From: Bacteroidota bacterium
GTDB lineage: Bacteria; Bacteroidota; Bacteroidia; B-17B0; Aurantibacillaceae
Length of the DNA: 64,000 nt
Direction: 5' to 3'
NCBI GenBank assembly: GCA_003153315.1
Contig: PLYA01000024.1
Location: 1 to 64,000 of the forward strand
The notes under the pieces are model-generated. The model worked only from the letters and a program-made list of their open reading frames with translations. It had not been told where the DNA came from and did not search any database. Positions 34,391 through 43,748 of the stretch are shown here, piece after piece. How positions within the stretch are numbered: position 1 is the first letter of the stretch; each line of letters starts with the position of its first letter. Made by a program: the position numbers and the translations under genes.

Positions 34391-37330
34391 ATGAGATATA
34401 TACTTACCATATTAGTTTGTCTTAGCACAACATTTATGTTGAAGGCGCAACTGTATAAAATGGTGTATGCCGAATATTTTGTAGATACTGACCCTAGTTT
34501 TAAACATGGCACACCTATTACTCTAAATAACGATTCTTTAGCGGATGTAAACTTTCATGTTAACCTAAGCTCATTATCAGGCGGGCAACATATGCTCTTT
34601 ATACGCACATTAAATGATAGTGGATATTGGAGCACTACCTCCTCTCGCGGTTTTGTTGTATCATCTCATGGCACAAAACCCGTTACCAATTATATGGAGT
34701 ATTTTTTTGATACGGACCCGGGCTTTGGTCATGCAACGGTAATGCCAATAACGCCCGATTCGGTGATTGATAGTACATTCCCTTTTAACCTAAGCGGATT
34801 AACCGGAGGCCCTCATCTTATGGGTATAAGGGTACGGGATAGTTCTGGCGGTTGGTCTCAAACCGTTGTTCGTTCAATTATTGTTTCAAGTGGTTCGCAT
34901 AGCCCCAATATTTCTAAAGTAGAATACTTCTTTGATACCGACCCGGGATATGGACTTGCAACTCCAGTTACCATTACACCCGATTCTTTAATTAATAATA
35001 CCTTTCCTTTTAATTTAAGTGGCTTATCTGGTGGAGTACACATGTTAGGGATAAGAGCAAATGATGCAAATGATGGTTGGAGTGAAACGGTAATGCATCA
35101 AATGATAGTTTCGAGTGGCTCTCATAGCCCGAATATTGTAAAGTTAGAGTATGCTTTTGATACTGATCCTGGCTTTGGAAACGGCACGCCCATTATACTA
35201 ACAACACCGGATAGTTTAATTGACCAAACTGTAAATATTGATGTATCTGTCTTAAACAGTGGTTCGCATATACTAATGCTACGTGCGCAAGATGCCAATG
35301 GTGGTTGGAGTGAAACAGTTACAAAACTTGAAATAACAAGCCCTTCTGCTAGCTTCCCCCCTATTACCCAACTTCGGTACGCATTTGATACTCCTCCAAT
35401 TATGGGACAAGGAATGTCTGTAAATATTGGCCCAGATACTTTAATTGATCAAACTGTTAACCTGAATGTTTCATCACTTAGTAATGGTTATCACAAAGTA
35501 TTTTTTTACGGACAAGATAATGCAAGAACCATGAGCCTAATGAATATAGATAGTGTGTATGTAGGCCCTCAAGCACACTTTAGTGCTGATAGCGTATGTA
35601 TTGGAGATTCAACCAACATTACTAATTTAACTACCCGAAGTGATGGTGCTACCATTTATAAGTGGGTATTTGATGGTGCAGCACCTGTTACACAAAACAC
35701 ACTTTCTAATATAAATTATTTGTTTACTTCGGCAGGCACACATACCGTAGCATTGATTGTATACGATAACATTGCTTTTGCCGATACGCTCACCAAACAA
35801 ATATTGGTACATGCATTGCCTGTTGTTAGTATTAATGCTTCTGCAAACCCTGTTTGTACCGGATTTATTGATACGCTTACAGCAATTGGCGCTGCAACTT
35901 ATACATGGAATACCACAGCAACTACACCAACTATTGGCGTTAGCCAAACAAGTACTACTGTTTATACGGTAAACGGAACAGATTCTTATGGATGTGGTAA
36001 TATGGATACCATACGAGTAAATGTAAATCAGTATGATAATATTATAGGTACAATAACTGATGCAAGCACTTTAAGTGCAATAACATCAGGTAAAGTATAT
36101 TTATATACCCAAAGATTAACTGCTGATACAGCTAAAGATTCTGCTAATATCAGTTCAACAGGAACCTATACCTTTACCAGTGTAGCCCCTGGAAATTACT
36201 ATATAAAAGTTTTTGCTGATACGGTTATTTATCCAAATTCCGTACCTACTTATTACAGTACCGGACCAATCACTTATTTGTGGGATTCTGCTATAACTGC
36301 TGTCAGCCATTGTAACAACGGTGCTAATGATATGTATAATATTGCGGTTATAGACATCATTCCACAAACCGGTTCCGGTATTATTACAGGTAATATTAGC
36401 CAGGGAGCGGGGTTTGGTGGAATGCGATTAGTAAATAACGGAAATAATCAACCTTATGGTGCTCCTTTAAAAGGTATTGATGTGAAGTTGGGTAAAAACC
36501 CAGGTGGAGGTTGTGCTGCCCGTACTACCAGCGATAGTGCAGGAAATTATTCTTTTGGACACGTTAATTTAGGCAGTTATAGAATTTATGTAGATATACC
36601 AAATTACGGTATGGATAGTGTGAGAGCCGTAACCGTTACAGCAGCAGATACCACAAGTAATTACAATAATTATTATGTAGATTCTAATATGGTAATTGTA
36701 TTACCTACTAATGTTGGCACCGCTTCTATTTGTTTTGGAGACAGTATTCATATTGGTAATCACTACCATAAAACAGCAGGTGTATATTATGATACATTGC
36801 AAACTACAAGCTTGCATGATAGTTTAGTTATTACGACACTTTCTGTTACACATATTGATACCAGCATAACAATAACCGGAAATTACACCTTAACAGCTAA
36901 TGCTGTTTCACCTGCTACTTACCAATGGATAAATTGTGCCAGCAACTATACAGCTATTAGCGGAGCCACCAATCAAAGTTATGCGGTTTCCATAGGTGGA
37001 GACTATGCAGTAATAATAACGCAGAATAGTTGTAGAGATACCAGTAGATGCCATTTGATTTCCTTTGCCGGTATTAATCAAATAACAAATAGTAATAATC
37101 AAATAGCTATTTACCCGAATCCTACTAATGGTATGTTTAGTATTAAAACCTATACAAACCAAAATGTGCAATGTACTATTTACGATATAAACGGTAAATT
37201 AGTATTAAGTCAAACTATACAAAATGGAAAAGCTAATATAGACGCAAATACTTTAACCGATGGTATTTATAATATAAGTCTGATAAGTATAGATGGTGTT
37301 GCAAACAGACGATTAGTCATTGCGAGATAA
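34391..37330 (+). CDS. Large multi-domain secreted protein with T9SS type A sorting domain
   Basis: 979 residues. The signal peptide (1-19) ends MLKAQ. Five repeats of about 73 residues (20-385) each carry [ER]Y-x-FDTDPG, TPDSLI and a GG-H-ML-IR-D-GWS core. Then come a PKD-like domain (about 390-470), an Ig-like segment (about 475-545), two carboxypeptidase-regulatory or Cna-like domains (about 550-620 and 665-760), and an adhesin-like stretch. The type A sorting domain ends it: [32 protein letters not shown] and NRRLVIAR. Probably a cell-surface adhesin or structural protein; no enzyme motif was found. Confidence 0.87.
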   Translation: MRYILTILVCLSTTFMLKAQLYKMVYAEYFVDTDPSFKHGTPITLNNDSLADVNFHVNLSSLSGGQHMLFIRTLNDSGYWSTTSSRGFVVSSHGTKPVTNYMEYFFDTDPGFGHATVMPITPDSVIDSTFPFNLSGLTGGPHLMGIRVRDSSGGWSQTVVRSIIVSSGSHSPNISKVEYFFDTDPGYGLATPVTITPDSLINNTFPFNLSGLSGGVHMLGIRANDANDGWSETVMHQMIVSSGSHSPNIVKLEYAFDTDPGFGNGTPIILTTPDSLIDQTVNIDVSVLNSGSHILMLRAQDANGGWSETVTKLEITSPSASFPPITQLRYAFDTPPIMGQGMSVNIGPDTLIDQTVNLNVSSLSNGYHKVFFYGQDNARTMSLMNIDSVYVGPQAHFSADSVCIGDSTNITNLTTRSDGATIYKWVFDGAAPVTQNTLSNINYLFTSAGTHTVALIVYDNIAFADTLTKQILVHALPVVSINASANPVCTGFIDTLTAIGAATYTWNTTATTPTIGVSQTSTTVYTVNGTDSYGCGNMDTIRVNVNQYDNIIGTITDASTLSAITSGKVYLYTQRLTADTAKDSANISSTGTYTFTSVAPGNYYIKVFADTVIYPNSVPTYYSTGPITYLWDSAITAVSHCNNGANDMYNIAVIDIIPQTGSGIITGNISQGAGFGGMRLVNNGNNQPYGAPLKGIDVKLGKNPGGGCAARTTSDSAGNYSFGHVNLGSYRIYVDIPNYGMDSVRAVTVTAADTTSNYNNYYVDSNMVIVLPTNVGTASICFGDSIHIGNHYHKTAGVYYDTLQTTSLHDSLVITTLSVTHIDTSITITGNYTLTANAVSPATYQWINCASNYTAISGATNQSYAVSIGGDYAVIITQNSCRDTSRCHLISFAGINQITNSNNQIAIYPNPTNGMFSIKTYTNQNVQCTIYDINGKLVLSQTIQNGKANIDANTLTDGIYNISLISIDGVANRRLVIAR

Positions 37331-37350
37331 CACTATCCGTTAATTGTAAT

Positions 37351-38361
37351 TTATCTTCGGTGTTCTTTATATAAATCTGCTACGTAAGTTAAGCTTTCTT
37401 TTATTGAACGAAACTGAAAATTAAGTTCTTTACATACTCGTGTATTATCATAATAACTCTTGCTTTGTGCAGCCTGTATAATATTTTTAGTAATAACTGG
37501 TTTCTTACGGGTTATTATGCATCTTAATACGTCGCCAACTAAAGCCACATTCAAAAGAAACTTACCTGCTTTTATTCTACTGATTGGTTTGCCAAAATTT
37601 TCTTGGAGTTGATGTGTAACCTCTTTAAAAGAACAGTTTTCAGCGTTTAAAATAAAACGTTGTCCGAATTTATTTTCATCCATTAAGCGAATCATACAAG
37701 TTGTTACATCACGTACATCTACATAACCCGTGATACCTTCGGTATAAATAGGTAGTCCGTTATAACATTGAGTAATAAGCTGTGTACTGCTTTGCCCCCA
37801 GCAACCGGCACCTAACATAAGGGATGGATTTACTACCAATACATTTAGTCCCTCTGCAGCACCACGCCATGCTTCAAACTCTCCGCGATATTTGGTAATA
37901 GCATAAGATGAATTACCGGAAGCAGTTTTCCAGACAGAAAATTCATCAATGTATTTCTTGTGCGTTTGAACTTGTAAGGTTGCTACTGAACTGACATGAC
38001 AAAACTTTTGCACTCCTTTACCTAAACAGGTGTTTATAACATGCGCAGTTCCTTCGGCATTAATGGCGTATAACTGTTTACTGTCGTTTTCATCAAAAGA
38101 AACCAAGCCGGCACAATGATAAACTTCGGTCACTCCCGTAAAAGCTTCCTGTAAAGAAAAGTAATCGGTAACATCAGCTTCATACCATTCTATCTGAGAG
38201 AAATATTTATCTGCATCATTTGTATAGTAGGATAGTATCTGCTTGGTGTTTTCTTTTTTAGATTTATCACGATACAAAGCATGTACCTTTTTATTCTGCA
38301 AAAGCAGTGCTGCCGTAAGATGACTGCCCAATAAGCCTGTAGCGCCGGTTATTAAAATCAC
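37351..38361 (-). CDS. NAD-dependent epimerase/dehydratase (extended SDR)
   Basis: 336 residues. The Rossmann motif is MILITGATGLLGSHL, DVTDYFSLQEAF binds the cofactor region, and the active site is the Tyr-Lys pair in NSSYAITKYRGEFEAWR, with VVNPSLMLGAG downstream. The plan is that of dihydroflavonol-reductase-like extended SDRs. The substrate is unknown; nearby UbiA and PAP2-like genes hint at isoprenoid or lipid work, but this is inference. The last gene of the minus-strand operon starting with mtaB; its ATG overlaps the preceding stop by 4 bases. Confidence 0.88.
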   Translation of the reverse strand: MILITGATGLLGSHLTAALLLQNKKVHALYRDKSKKENTKQILSYYTNDADKYFSQIEWYEADVTDYFSLQEAFTGVTEVYHCAGLVSFDENDSKQLYAINAEGTAHVINTCLGKGVQKFCHVSSVATLQVQTHKKYIDEFSVWKTASGNSSYAITKYRGEFEAWRGAAEGLNVLVVNPSLMLGAGCWGQSSTQLITQCYNGLPIYTEGITGYVDVRDVTTCMIRLMDENKFGQRFILNAENCSFKEVTHQLQENFGKPISRIKAGKFLLNVALVGDVLRCIITRKKPVITKNIIQAAQSKSYYDNTRVCKELNFQFRSIKESLTYVADLYKEHRR

Positions 38362-38987
38362 AAATTAAGATTTACAAACAGTAGCAAAGTTAAACAAGCT
38401 ACTGAAGCGAGCAAACCTATTACAAAACCGCCATAAACTTGTTTAGGTGTGTGTTCGTTTAAGTATAAGCGGGCAAAGCCTATTAATCCGGCGATTACCA
38501 AACAGAAACAGATAGGTTTAATATCTCCGGCAGTAGAAATAAACTGGTAAAAGTAAATTACGCCTAAACAACCACCTATACCCGAAGCATGTGCGCTTAT
38601 TTTGGTAAAGAAGTTTATGATAAAATCAATAGCAATAACAATTGCTGAAACCAAAATAATTTGCTTATAAAAATAAGGAATGGCTAAACCCTGCAGGATA
38701 TATATTAAACCAACGTATAAAGTGATAGTTGACAAATAGGGCATAAAACGTTCACTGCTTTGTTTGGCATGCATACTTTTTATATATCCTAATTTTCTTA
38801 ATAGGACCATATTAAGCAAGGGCAGTATAACTGAAAAAACAAGGACTGCAGATAAGAGAAATAACTTTTTTACAGGCGACATAAAGAAGGCGAAATAATT
38901 ATCGGTAAATAAGAAATAGGTAATTAAATACGTCAACATAAACATGGGATGAAAGAGATAAGATATACTATAAGCTAATCTTTTCAT
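38358..38987 (-). CDS. PAP2-like membrane protein
   Basis: 209 residues with six predicted membrane helices. The C-terminal part has KISAHASGIGG and RLYLNEHTPKQVYGGFVIG, which resemble PAP2 phosphatase motifs 2 and 3 (small-x-H-x-S-G, and R-x5-H-x-P-x-Q-V-x-G). The first PAP2 motif (K-x6-R-P) is not obvious; KQSSERFMPYL occupies its place. It may be a divergent lipid or isoprenoid phosphatase, or inactive. It overlaps both neighbours in the operon (20 and 4 bases), implying translational coupling. Confidence 0.72.
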   Translation of the reverse strand: MKRLAYSISYLFHPMFMLTYLITYFLFTDNYFAFFMSPVKKLFLLSAVLVFSVILPLLNMVLLRKLGYIKSMHAKQSSERFMPYLSTITLYVGLIYILQGLAIPYFYKQIILVSAIVIAIDFIINFFTKISAHASGIGGCLGVIYFYQFISTAGDIKPICFCLVIAGLIGFARLYLNEHTPKQVYGGFVIGLLASVACLTLLLFVNLNL

Positions 38988-39318
38988 TGATATTTTTGTT
39001 TTTAAATAGATAGAAATAGGCTGTTGCTATAAATCCACATGCAAAAGGAATACCTGCATATAGTTTATACTCTACATGCCCGAAAAACTCGCAACACATC
39101 CAAAAAGCATTTGCTACAATCCAGAAACAAATAGCAATGTTGATATATACTTCATTTGATTTTCGGGTAAAATAGGTGATTAAGAAAGCCATAGAAACTG
39201 TAGGGAATATCATGCAGATACCCAATGCTTTCCATTCCATCATCCAACAGGTGTCTTTAAGTAACCATAAAGGTATATGGAGGTTTTCCATTTTGCGTAA
39301 AGAGTATTTGCCTTGCAT
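38968..39318 (-). CDS. Small hypothetical membrane protein
   Basis: 116 residues with three hydrophobic helices (WKALGICMIFPTVSMAFLITYF; VYINIAICFWIVANAFWMCCEFFG; KLYAGIPFACGFIATAYFYLF) and no recognised motif. The ATG shares a base with the UbiA stop (TAATG), so translation is coupled. Its place between UbiA and the PAP2-like protein suggests a shared membrane role, but nothing in the sequence proves it. Confidence 0.7.
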   Translation of the reverse strand: MQGKYSLRKMENLHIPLWLLKDTCWMMEWKALGICMIFPTVSMAFLITYFTRKSNEVYINIAICFWIVANAFWMCCEFFGHVEYKLYAGIPFACGFIATAYFYLFKNKNINEKISL

Positions 39319-40181
39319 TACTTACAGATAAAAATATCAGCTATGGTAAATATAGAAAAAACAAGACTGCCAATACCATTAACCGTACCAAAAGCTAAAT
39401 TAACTTTACTCAGATCATTTGGTTTAACCAGGCGGTGCTGATAGATAAGCAGCCCAATAAAACAAGCAGTACCCATCCAGTATAAAATACTAAAGTGTCC
39501 ACGCAGGCCAACTGCAATAAGCAATAAAGCGGTTACAATATGAACTGCTTCGGAAAACTTTAAAGCACGTTTAATACCTAGCCATGCAGGAATAGAATAC
39601 AGATTATGTGCTTTATCAAATTCAGCATCGGGCAGAGCGTATATAATATCAAAACCTCCACTCCAAGTAAATACTACAAAAGACAGAAGGATAGGTAATA
39701 AACTAAATTCACCGGTTACGGTAAGATACGCCCCAATGGGTGCAAGACTTAAACCAACACCTAATATTAAATGGCACAGAGGGGTAAAACGCTTGGTATA
39801 ACTATATCCTAAAATAACAGCCAATGCCACAGGAGACAAATAAAAACAAATAGAATTAATAAACCAGGTTGTTGTAATAAATGCAGCAGCACAAATTATA
39901 GTTAGCAGTAAAGCAGAAGTTGGATTAATTATCCCTGCCGGTACTTCTCTGTTTTTTGTACGGGGATTTAGTGCGTCAAACTTTCTGTCTATATAACGGT
40001 TAAAAGCCATGGCTGCACTACGTGCAAACACCATACATAATAACATATAGAAGAAAATGGTAGTATTGAAATGATGTTCTTGTTTTACTGCCAACAAAAA
40101 ACCAATCATGGCAAAGGGCATAGCAAATACTGTATGACTGAACTTTATAAGCGACAAGTATTGCTTTATCTTTTTCAGCAT
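39318..40181 (-). CDS. UbiA-family polyprenyltransferase
   Basis: 287 residues with about eight helices. The first prenyl-diphosphate motif is NRYIDRKFD (N-R-x2-D-x3-D), with NPRTKNREVPAG after it; the second is DIIYALPDAEFD. The close match to 4-hydroxybenzoate-type enzymes and the MqnP group suggests a quinone-prenylating step, likely for menaquinone in Bacteroidota. No other quinone gene is in the window, so the substrate is uncertain. It is coupled to the preceding gene by TGATG and to the following by TAATG. Confidence 0.88.
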   Translation of the reverse strand: MLKKIKQYLSLIKFSHTVFAMPFAMIGFLLAVKQEHHFNTTIFFYMLLCMVFARSAAMAFNRYIDRKFDALNPRTKNREVPAGIINPTSALLLTIICAAAFITTTWFINSICFYLSPVALAVILGYSYTKRFTPLCHLILGVGLSLAPIGAYLTVTGEFSLLPILLSFVVFTWSGGFDIIYALPDAEFDKAHNLYSIPAWLGIKRALKFSEAVHIVTALLLIAVGLRGHFSILYWMGTACFIGLLIYQHRLVKPNDLSKVNLAFGTVNGIGSLVFSIFTIADIFICK

Positions 40182-40447
40182 CAGGCTCGGTCTTTAAAAA
40201 TAAAGATAATTGTAATAAGATAAAGAATAGGAACTGAACTTAAGAACATGGCAATTATAGAAGGATGATTCCATTTGGTTCCATCAAAATATTTGGTGCG
40301 CTGAAATATGACAATAATAGAAAGAATCATACCCATAACAGAACAGAACATACCATAAAGTATAAGCGATATAGATAAACAAGAAAGTGCTGCAAGTATG
40401 CCAAATAATAAAGCTACGTTTGAAAGTGTTTTATTTAATTTTCTCAT
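40181..40447 (-). CDS. Small hypothetical membrane protein
   Basis: 88 residues with two or three hydrophobic segments (ALLFGILAALSCLSISLILYGM; IIAMFLSSVPILYLITIIFIF) separated by a polar loop QRTKYFDGTKWNHPS. No family is recognised. It lies 1 base after the mtaB stop and shares a base with the UbiA start, so it is a real operon member despite its size. Confidence 0.68.
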   Translation of the reverse strand: MRKLNKTLSNVALLFGILAALSCLSISLILYGMFCSVMGMILSIIVIFQRTKYFDGTKWNHPSIIAMFLSSVPILYLITIIFIFKDRA

Positions 40448-40448
40448 A

Positions 40449-41789
40449 CTATTTCCTCACTAAAACTTCTGATTCTACAATTACTGTTGCGCTAACAAGT
40501 CCGGCTTCGTTTATGTTTTGAAGATAAACATCGTTCATGGAATGAATTAAATCTACCGAGAAAGGGGTCTGCACCTTTATGTAGTTATCCGTAAATCCAC
40601 TAATGAACCCATTTTTATTTTCCTCTTCAAACATAACCTTGCGTGTACTGCCTATATGTTGATTGTAGAAATCACGTTGCTTTTTAGTAGAAAGTATACG
40701 CAGCATTTTATTACGTTCCTTTCTTTCATGAACAGGAACCGTATTTCTAATGGCAATAGCATCTGTATTCGGTCTTTCAGAATACGTAAACACATGCAGG
40801 TAAGAAATATCCAATGCATTAATAAAATTATAGGTTTCTAAAAACTCAGCCTCTGTCTCTCCGGGAAAACCCACAATAACATCTACGCCAATGCAGGCAT
40901 GCGGCATAACTTGTTTAATGCGGGCAACGCGCTCGGTATAAAGTTCACGCATATAACGCCTGCGCATTAACTTTAAAATAGTATTGCTGCCACTTTGCAA
41001 GGGCACATGAAAGTGTGGAACAAACCTGTTTGATTGTGCCACAAAATCTATAATCTCATCTTTTAATAAGTTGGGTTCTATGGATGAGATGCGGAAACGC
41101 TCAACACCCTCTACCCTATCCAGCTCTTGTATCAGTTCTAAAAATGTTTCCTGTTTTCTTTCGGTGTGCGATGTTTGCGTAAAACCAAAATCGCCAATGT
41201 TTACACCCGTTAATACAATTTCTTTTATGCCTTGTGCGGCAATTTCTTTCGCCTGTGCAACCACATGGTCAACACTATCGCTACGGCTTTTGCCACGGGC
41301 AAGGGGTATGGTGCAATAAGAACAAGTATAATCGCAACCATCCTGCACTTTTAAGAACGAACGGGTTCTGTCTCCGGCAGAGTAGGATGATATAAAAGCA
41401 TCTGTTTCCTCAATCTCACAGCTATGTACTTCGGCTTGTTCTTTTTTACTAAGGTTATTTATGTAATGCGGCAGGTTAAACTTTTCTTTAGCACCCAATA
41501 CCAAATCAACGCCCGGTATTTGTCCTATTTCATTGGCTTTTAACTGGGCATAACAGCCTATAACCGCTACAATGGCCTGCGGAGATTGTTTCTTCACATT
41601 GCGTATCAGCTGCTTGCACTCCTTATCCGCATTTTCGGTAACCGAGCAGGTGTTTAGCACATACACATCTGCCTCATCGGCAAAATCAACTTTGGTATAG
41701 CCGGTGTTTTCAAACTTACGGGCAATGGTAGAGGTTTCGGCAAAGTTTAGTTTGCACCCAAGTGTATGAAAAGCTACTTTTTTGCCCAT
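40449..41789 (-). CDS. mtaB: tRNA t6A37 methylthiotransferase MtaB
   Basis: 446 residues. The N-terminal UPF0004 domain has FHTLGCKLNFAETSTI, NTCSVTENADKEC and VIGCYAQ for one iron-sulfur cluster. The radical-SAM motif is VQDGCDYTCSYCTIPLARG. The C-terminal TRAM region covers EENKNGFISGFTDNYIKV. MtaB adds a methylthio group to t6A at position 37 of ANN-decoding tRNAs; the TLGCKLN opening separates it from MiaB and RimO. It is the first gene of a six-gene minus-strand operon. A weak -7-like TACCTTCG lies upstream. Confidence 0.93.
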   Translation of the reverse strand: MGKKVAFHTLGCKLNFAETSTIARKFENTGYTKVDFADEADVYVLNTCSVTENADKECKQLIRNVKKQSPQAIVAVIGCYAQLKANEIGQIPGVDLVLGAKEKFNLPHYINNLSKKEQAEVHSCEIEETDAFISSYSAGDRTRSFLKVQDGCDYTCSYCTIPLARGKSRSDSVDHVVAQAKEIAAQGIKEIVLTGVNIGDFGFTQTSHTERKQETFLELIQELDRVEGVERFRISSIEPNLLKDEIIDFVAQSNRFVPHFHVPLQSGSNTILKLMRRRYMRELYTERVARIKQVMPHACIGVDVIVGFPGETEAEFLETYNFINALDISYLHVFTYSERPNTDAIAIRNTVPVHERKERNKMLRILSTKKQRDFYNQHIGSTRKVMFEEENKNGFISGFTDNYIKVQTPFSVDLIHSMNDVYLQNINEAGLVSATVIVESEVLVRK

Positions 41790-41853
41790 TGAATTTACGG
41801 CTGCGAAGGTAAGTTAAAAGTTATAAATGTTAAGGTAAAATGTATATTTCTAT

Positions 41854-41942
41854 GGGGCGTTCCGGCGGTTACGCCGTCGGGCTTTGCACTGCAATCTTTT
41901 GTCGATTACAACAAAAGGATTTTCATTACAATCCCTAACGCT
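41854..41942. repeat. Dispersed palindromic repeat, forward copy
   Basis: It runs from GGGGCGTTCC (41854) through GGCGGTTACGCCGTCGGG to CAATCCCTAACGC (41941). Inside are two hairpins: CGGCG/CGCCG and CTTTTGT/ACAAAAG. Its end coincides with the stop codon of the gene at 41941-42573. It is related to the copies at 21609, 44113 and 57267. Confidence 0.78.
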
Positions 41943-42573
41943 ATCTAATTACTATAGCAAGACCAGCTAAAAAAGCATAGTTGGTAATTGTATTAGATAT
42001 GTTTACATAAAATTGTGTTGTTAATCTGATGAATTTACCGCCTGCCGTTGCCTGACCTCCAATACAAGCACCAACTTTTGAATAATAAACAGGAAGATAA
42101 CCTGGTGCATAACCGTTTACTGATATATTATAGTGACCTTCTTGTAATATCATATTAGTTCTACTATAACCAATCCCCACGCCAATCGAAACGGAAGCAT
42201 TTTTATCATAAGCACCTAAACCATACATAATACCATAATTGCTACTATATAAAGTATAACTTTTATCGTTTTGAAAAGAAATGGCTTCAGATTTTGTTGC
42301 AAGTGAAGCATACATATTTATGGTATGAAATTTATAATGAAAAGATGCACCTGCGCCAGATGCAAATCCAGTTTTAAAGCTGTTTCCGCCTTCTCCAATT
42401 CCTCCATAAATTGCACAGCCAAAATTATGCGTAGCTTTTCTAATAGAATCTGCCTTATGTTTAGCTTTTACCATAGATTGATTGTATAACATGCTCATTG
42501 CAGATGTAGTGTCCTCTTGAGAATAAACAGAAAATAATAATAGAGATAAGAATATAACTAACAATCTTTTCAT
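41941..42573 (-). CDS. Secreted beta-barrel-like hypothetical protein
   Basis: 210 residues. The signal peptide (1-18) ends SVYSQ. After a helical linker, the part from about 50 alternates Gly and aromatic residues in strand-like segments (FGCAIYGGIGEGGNSF; YGIMYGLGAY; ASVSIGVGIGYS; AFLAGLAIVIR), as in small outer-membrane barrels. No family is recognised. The 3' end is built from the dispersed repeat, and array 4 is 33 bases upstream of the start. Confidence 0.7.
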   Translation of the reverse strand: MKRLLVIFLSLLLFSVYSQEDTTSAMSMLYNQSMVKAKHKADSIRKATHNFGCAIYGGIGEGGNSFKTGFASGAGASFHYKFHTINMYASLATKSEAISFQNDKSYTLYSSNYGIMYGLGAYDKNASVSIGVGIGYSRTNMILQEGHYNISVNGYAPGYLPVYYSKVGACIGGQATAGGKFIRLTTQFYVNISNTITNYAFLAGLAIVIR

Positions 42574-42578
42574 CCCCT

Positions 42579-42586
42579 CAAATATA
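42579..42586 (-). promoter_or_regulatory. -7 element in a TTTTGTTTTATATTTG cassette
   Basis: TATATTTG on the minus strand lies 5 bases before the ATG at 42573, preceded by TTTTTGTTT. The same block with AGGGG and ATGAAAAG occurs at 43736. Array 4 begins 19 bases upstream. Confidence 0.62.
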
Positions 42587-42605
42587 AAACAAAAAAAGGT
42601 TTAGC

Positions 42606-42857
42606 GGGTGCAGGGGCAAATTGCACCCCTATAAATGCATTTTGCACCCCTATAAATGCATTTTGCACCCGTGCAGAAGCAATTTGCAACGGTGCAATTT
42701 CAGTTTGCACCAGTGCAGAAACCATTAGCACCGGTGCAATTACCTTTTGCACCCGTGCAGAATCAATTAGCAACGGTGCAATTTTAATTTGCACCCGTGC
42801 AGAAACAGTTTGCACCGGTGCAATTACCGTTTCCAGCGGTGCAATTTCATATAAATC
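42606..42857. repeat. 21-base tandem array 4 (12 units)
   Basis: Twelve units start at 42606, 42627 and so on to 42837, all 21 bases. Two types alternate from 42669: CCGTGCAGAA-type and CGGTGCAATT-type, so there is a 42-base higher-order period. Junctions often make the palindrome GCACCGGTGC, as at 42728. Units starting 42627 and 42648 are identical. Both strands have open frames. The array lies between divergent genes, ending 44 bases before the -7 element at 42902 and starting 19 bases from the one at 42586. Confidence 0.92.
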
Positions 42858-42901
42858 TGTTAAAATAACCTATAAATGCTTTTTTTTATCGACCAATTTT
42901 A

Positions 42902-42909
42902 TAAATTTG
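42902..42909 (+). promoter_or_regulatory. -7 element of the gene at 42939
   Basis: TAAATTTG matches TAnnTTTG, 29 bases before the ATG at 42939. The earlier in-frame ATG at 42876 lies upstream of it and is rejected. Confidence 0.5.
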
Positions 42910-42938
42910 CTTATATAAACCCCTTAATAAAAAAACTC

Positions 42939-43682
42939 ATGAGTACCGATAAACATTATCAAGGCACTACAGATGCCGGCCGACAAACTTACATGACTAA
43001 TTTTGCGGCAAAAATAGGAGGCTATGCCTCTACATTGGGTATAAGCCCCACGCAGGTTACCCAAATACAAAACGATGCACAGGATTTGAAAAATATGTTG
43101 GCTTTTTTAGCTGCCAATAAAACCTATCATCATAATGTTACCGAATATAAAGACCTGTTGTTGCATGGCGATAAAGCCCACACCGCTATTGGCGTGTTGG
43201 GTACGCAGCCGGCATTGCCTGTGTTTAGCAGCACGCTTGCGGCTGATATTATGGGCAGAAACGCCACGCTGGTGGCTCAAATAAAAAACCACAGCGGCTA
43301 TACTGCCGCCATTGGTAAAGATTTGGGTATTGTTGCCACCGGCACCGGCACGGGCACACACACCACTACTACCTCAGGCGCTACAGAAAAAGAAGCTTTA
43401 CTAAAACCAAACCTAAAAGGCAAACTAAACAAAGGTAACCTGCCCTACCTATATTGGAAAAAGGGTACGAGCCATGCCCTACGGCTTATGGTAGACCGCA
43501 GCGATGGTAAAGGCTTTGTATTGGTTACCGTTGCCACCCACCACAGCTATATTGATAAATGGCCATTGCCCCTAGTTGGCACCAGCGTTATTTGGCACTA
43601 CAAAGGCGTTTATTTAGATACCAAAGAAGAACCCATTGGCGAATACAGCGATGTAGTAGAAATTATGGTGAAGGGGGTTTAG
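42939..43682 (+). CDS. Hypothetical protein with helical N-terminal domain
   Basis: 247 residues from the ATG at 42939. No signal peptide. Residues 1-150 are helical (GRQTYMTNFAAKIGGYASTLGI; VTQIQNDAQDLKNMLAFLAA; LLHGDKAHTAIGVLGTQPALP). A Gly/Thr linker (GTGTGTHTTTTSG) leads to a beta-rich C-terminal domain with LPYLYWKKGTSHALRLMVDRSD and VIWHYKGVYLDTKEEPIGEYSDVVEI, probably Fn3-like. Overall plan resembles the protein at 22667 (helical part, then an Ig-like domain), though sequence identity is not obvious. Both are next to a 21-base array. Function unknown. Confidence 0.78.
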   Translation: MSTDKHYQGTTDAGRQTYMTNFAAKIGGYASTLGISPTQVTQIQNDAQDLKNMLAFLAANKTYHHNVTEYKDLLLHGDKAHTAIGVLGTQPALPVFSSTLAADIMGRNATLVAQIKNHSGYTAAIGKDLGIVATGTGTGTHTTTTSGATEKEALLKPNLKGKLNKGNLPYLYWKKGTSHALRLMVDRSDGKGFVLVTVATHHSYIDKWPLPLVGTSVIWHYKGVYLDTKEEPIGEYSDVVEIMVKGV

Positions 43683-43702
43683 GTAAATATAACTTATACA
43701 TG

Positions 43703-43731
43703 AAAGCCTTGCAGTAATGCAGGGCTTTTTT
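43703..43731 (+). terminator. Intrinsic terminator after the gene at 42939
   Basis: AAGCCTTGCA (43704-43713) pairs with TGCAGGGCTT (43718-43727), with one G-T pair, then T-run. The T-run merges with the next promoter cassette. Confidence 0.8.
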
Positions 43732-43735
43732 GTTT

Positions 43736-43743
43736 TATATTTG
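43736..43743 (+). promoter_or_regulatory. -7 element in a TTTTGTTTTATATTTG cassette
   Basis: TATATTTG with a 5-base gap (AGGGG) to the ATG at 43749. The surrounding 30 or so bases match those of the minus-strand gene at 42573 almost exactly. Confidence 0.62.
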
Positions 43744-43748
43744 AGGGG

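Noticed and set aside
42570-42815. Reverse-strand 81-codon ORF over array 4
   Set aside because: It runs into the leader and start of the gene at 42573 and is explained by the repeat unit.
42876-42938. Upstream start for the gene at 42939
   Set aside because: The -7 element TAAATTTG lies between this ATG and 42939, so the longer form would not be transcribed from it.
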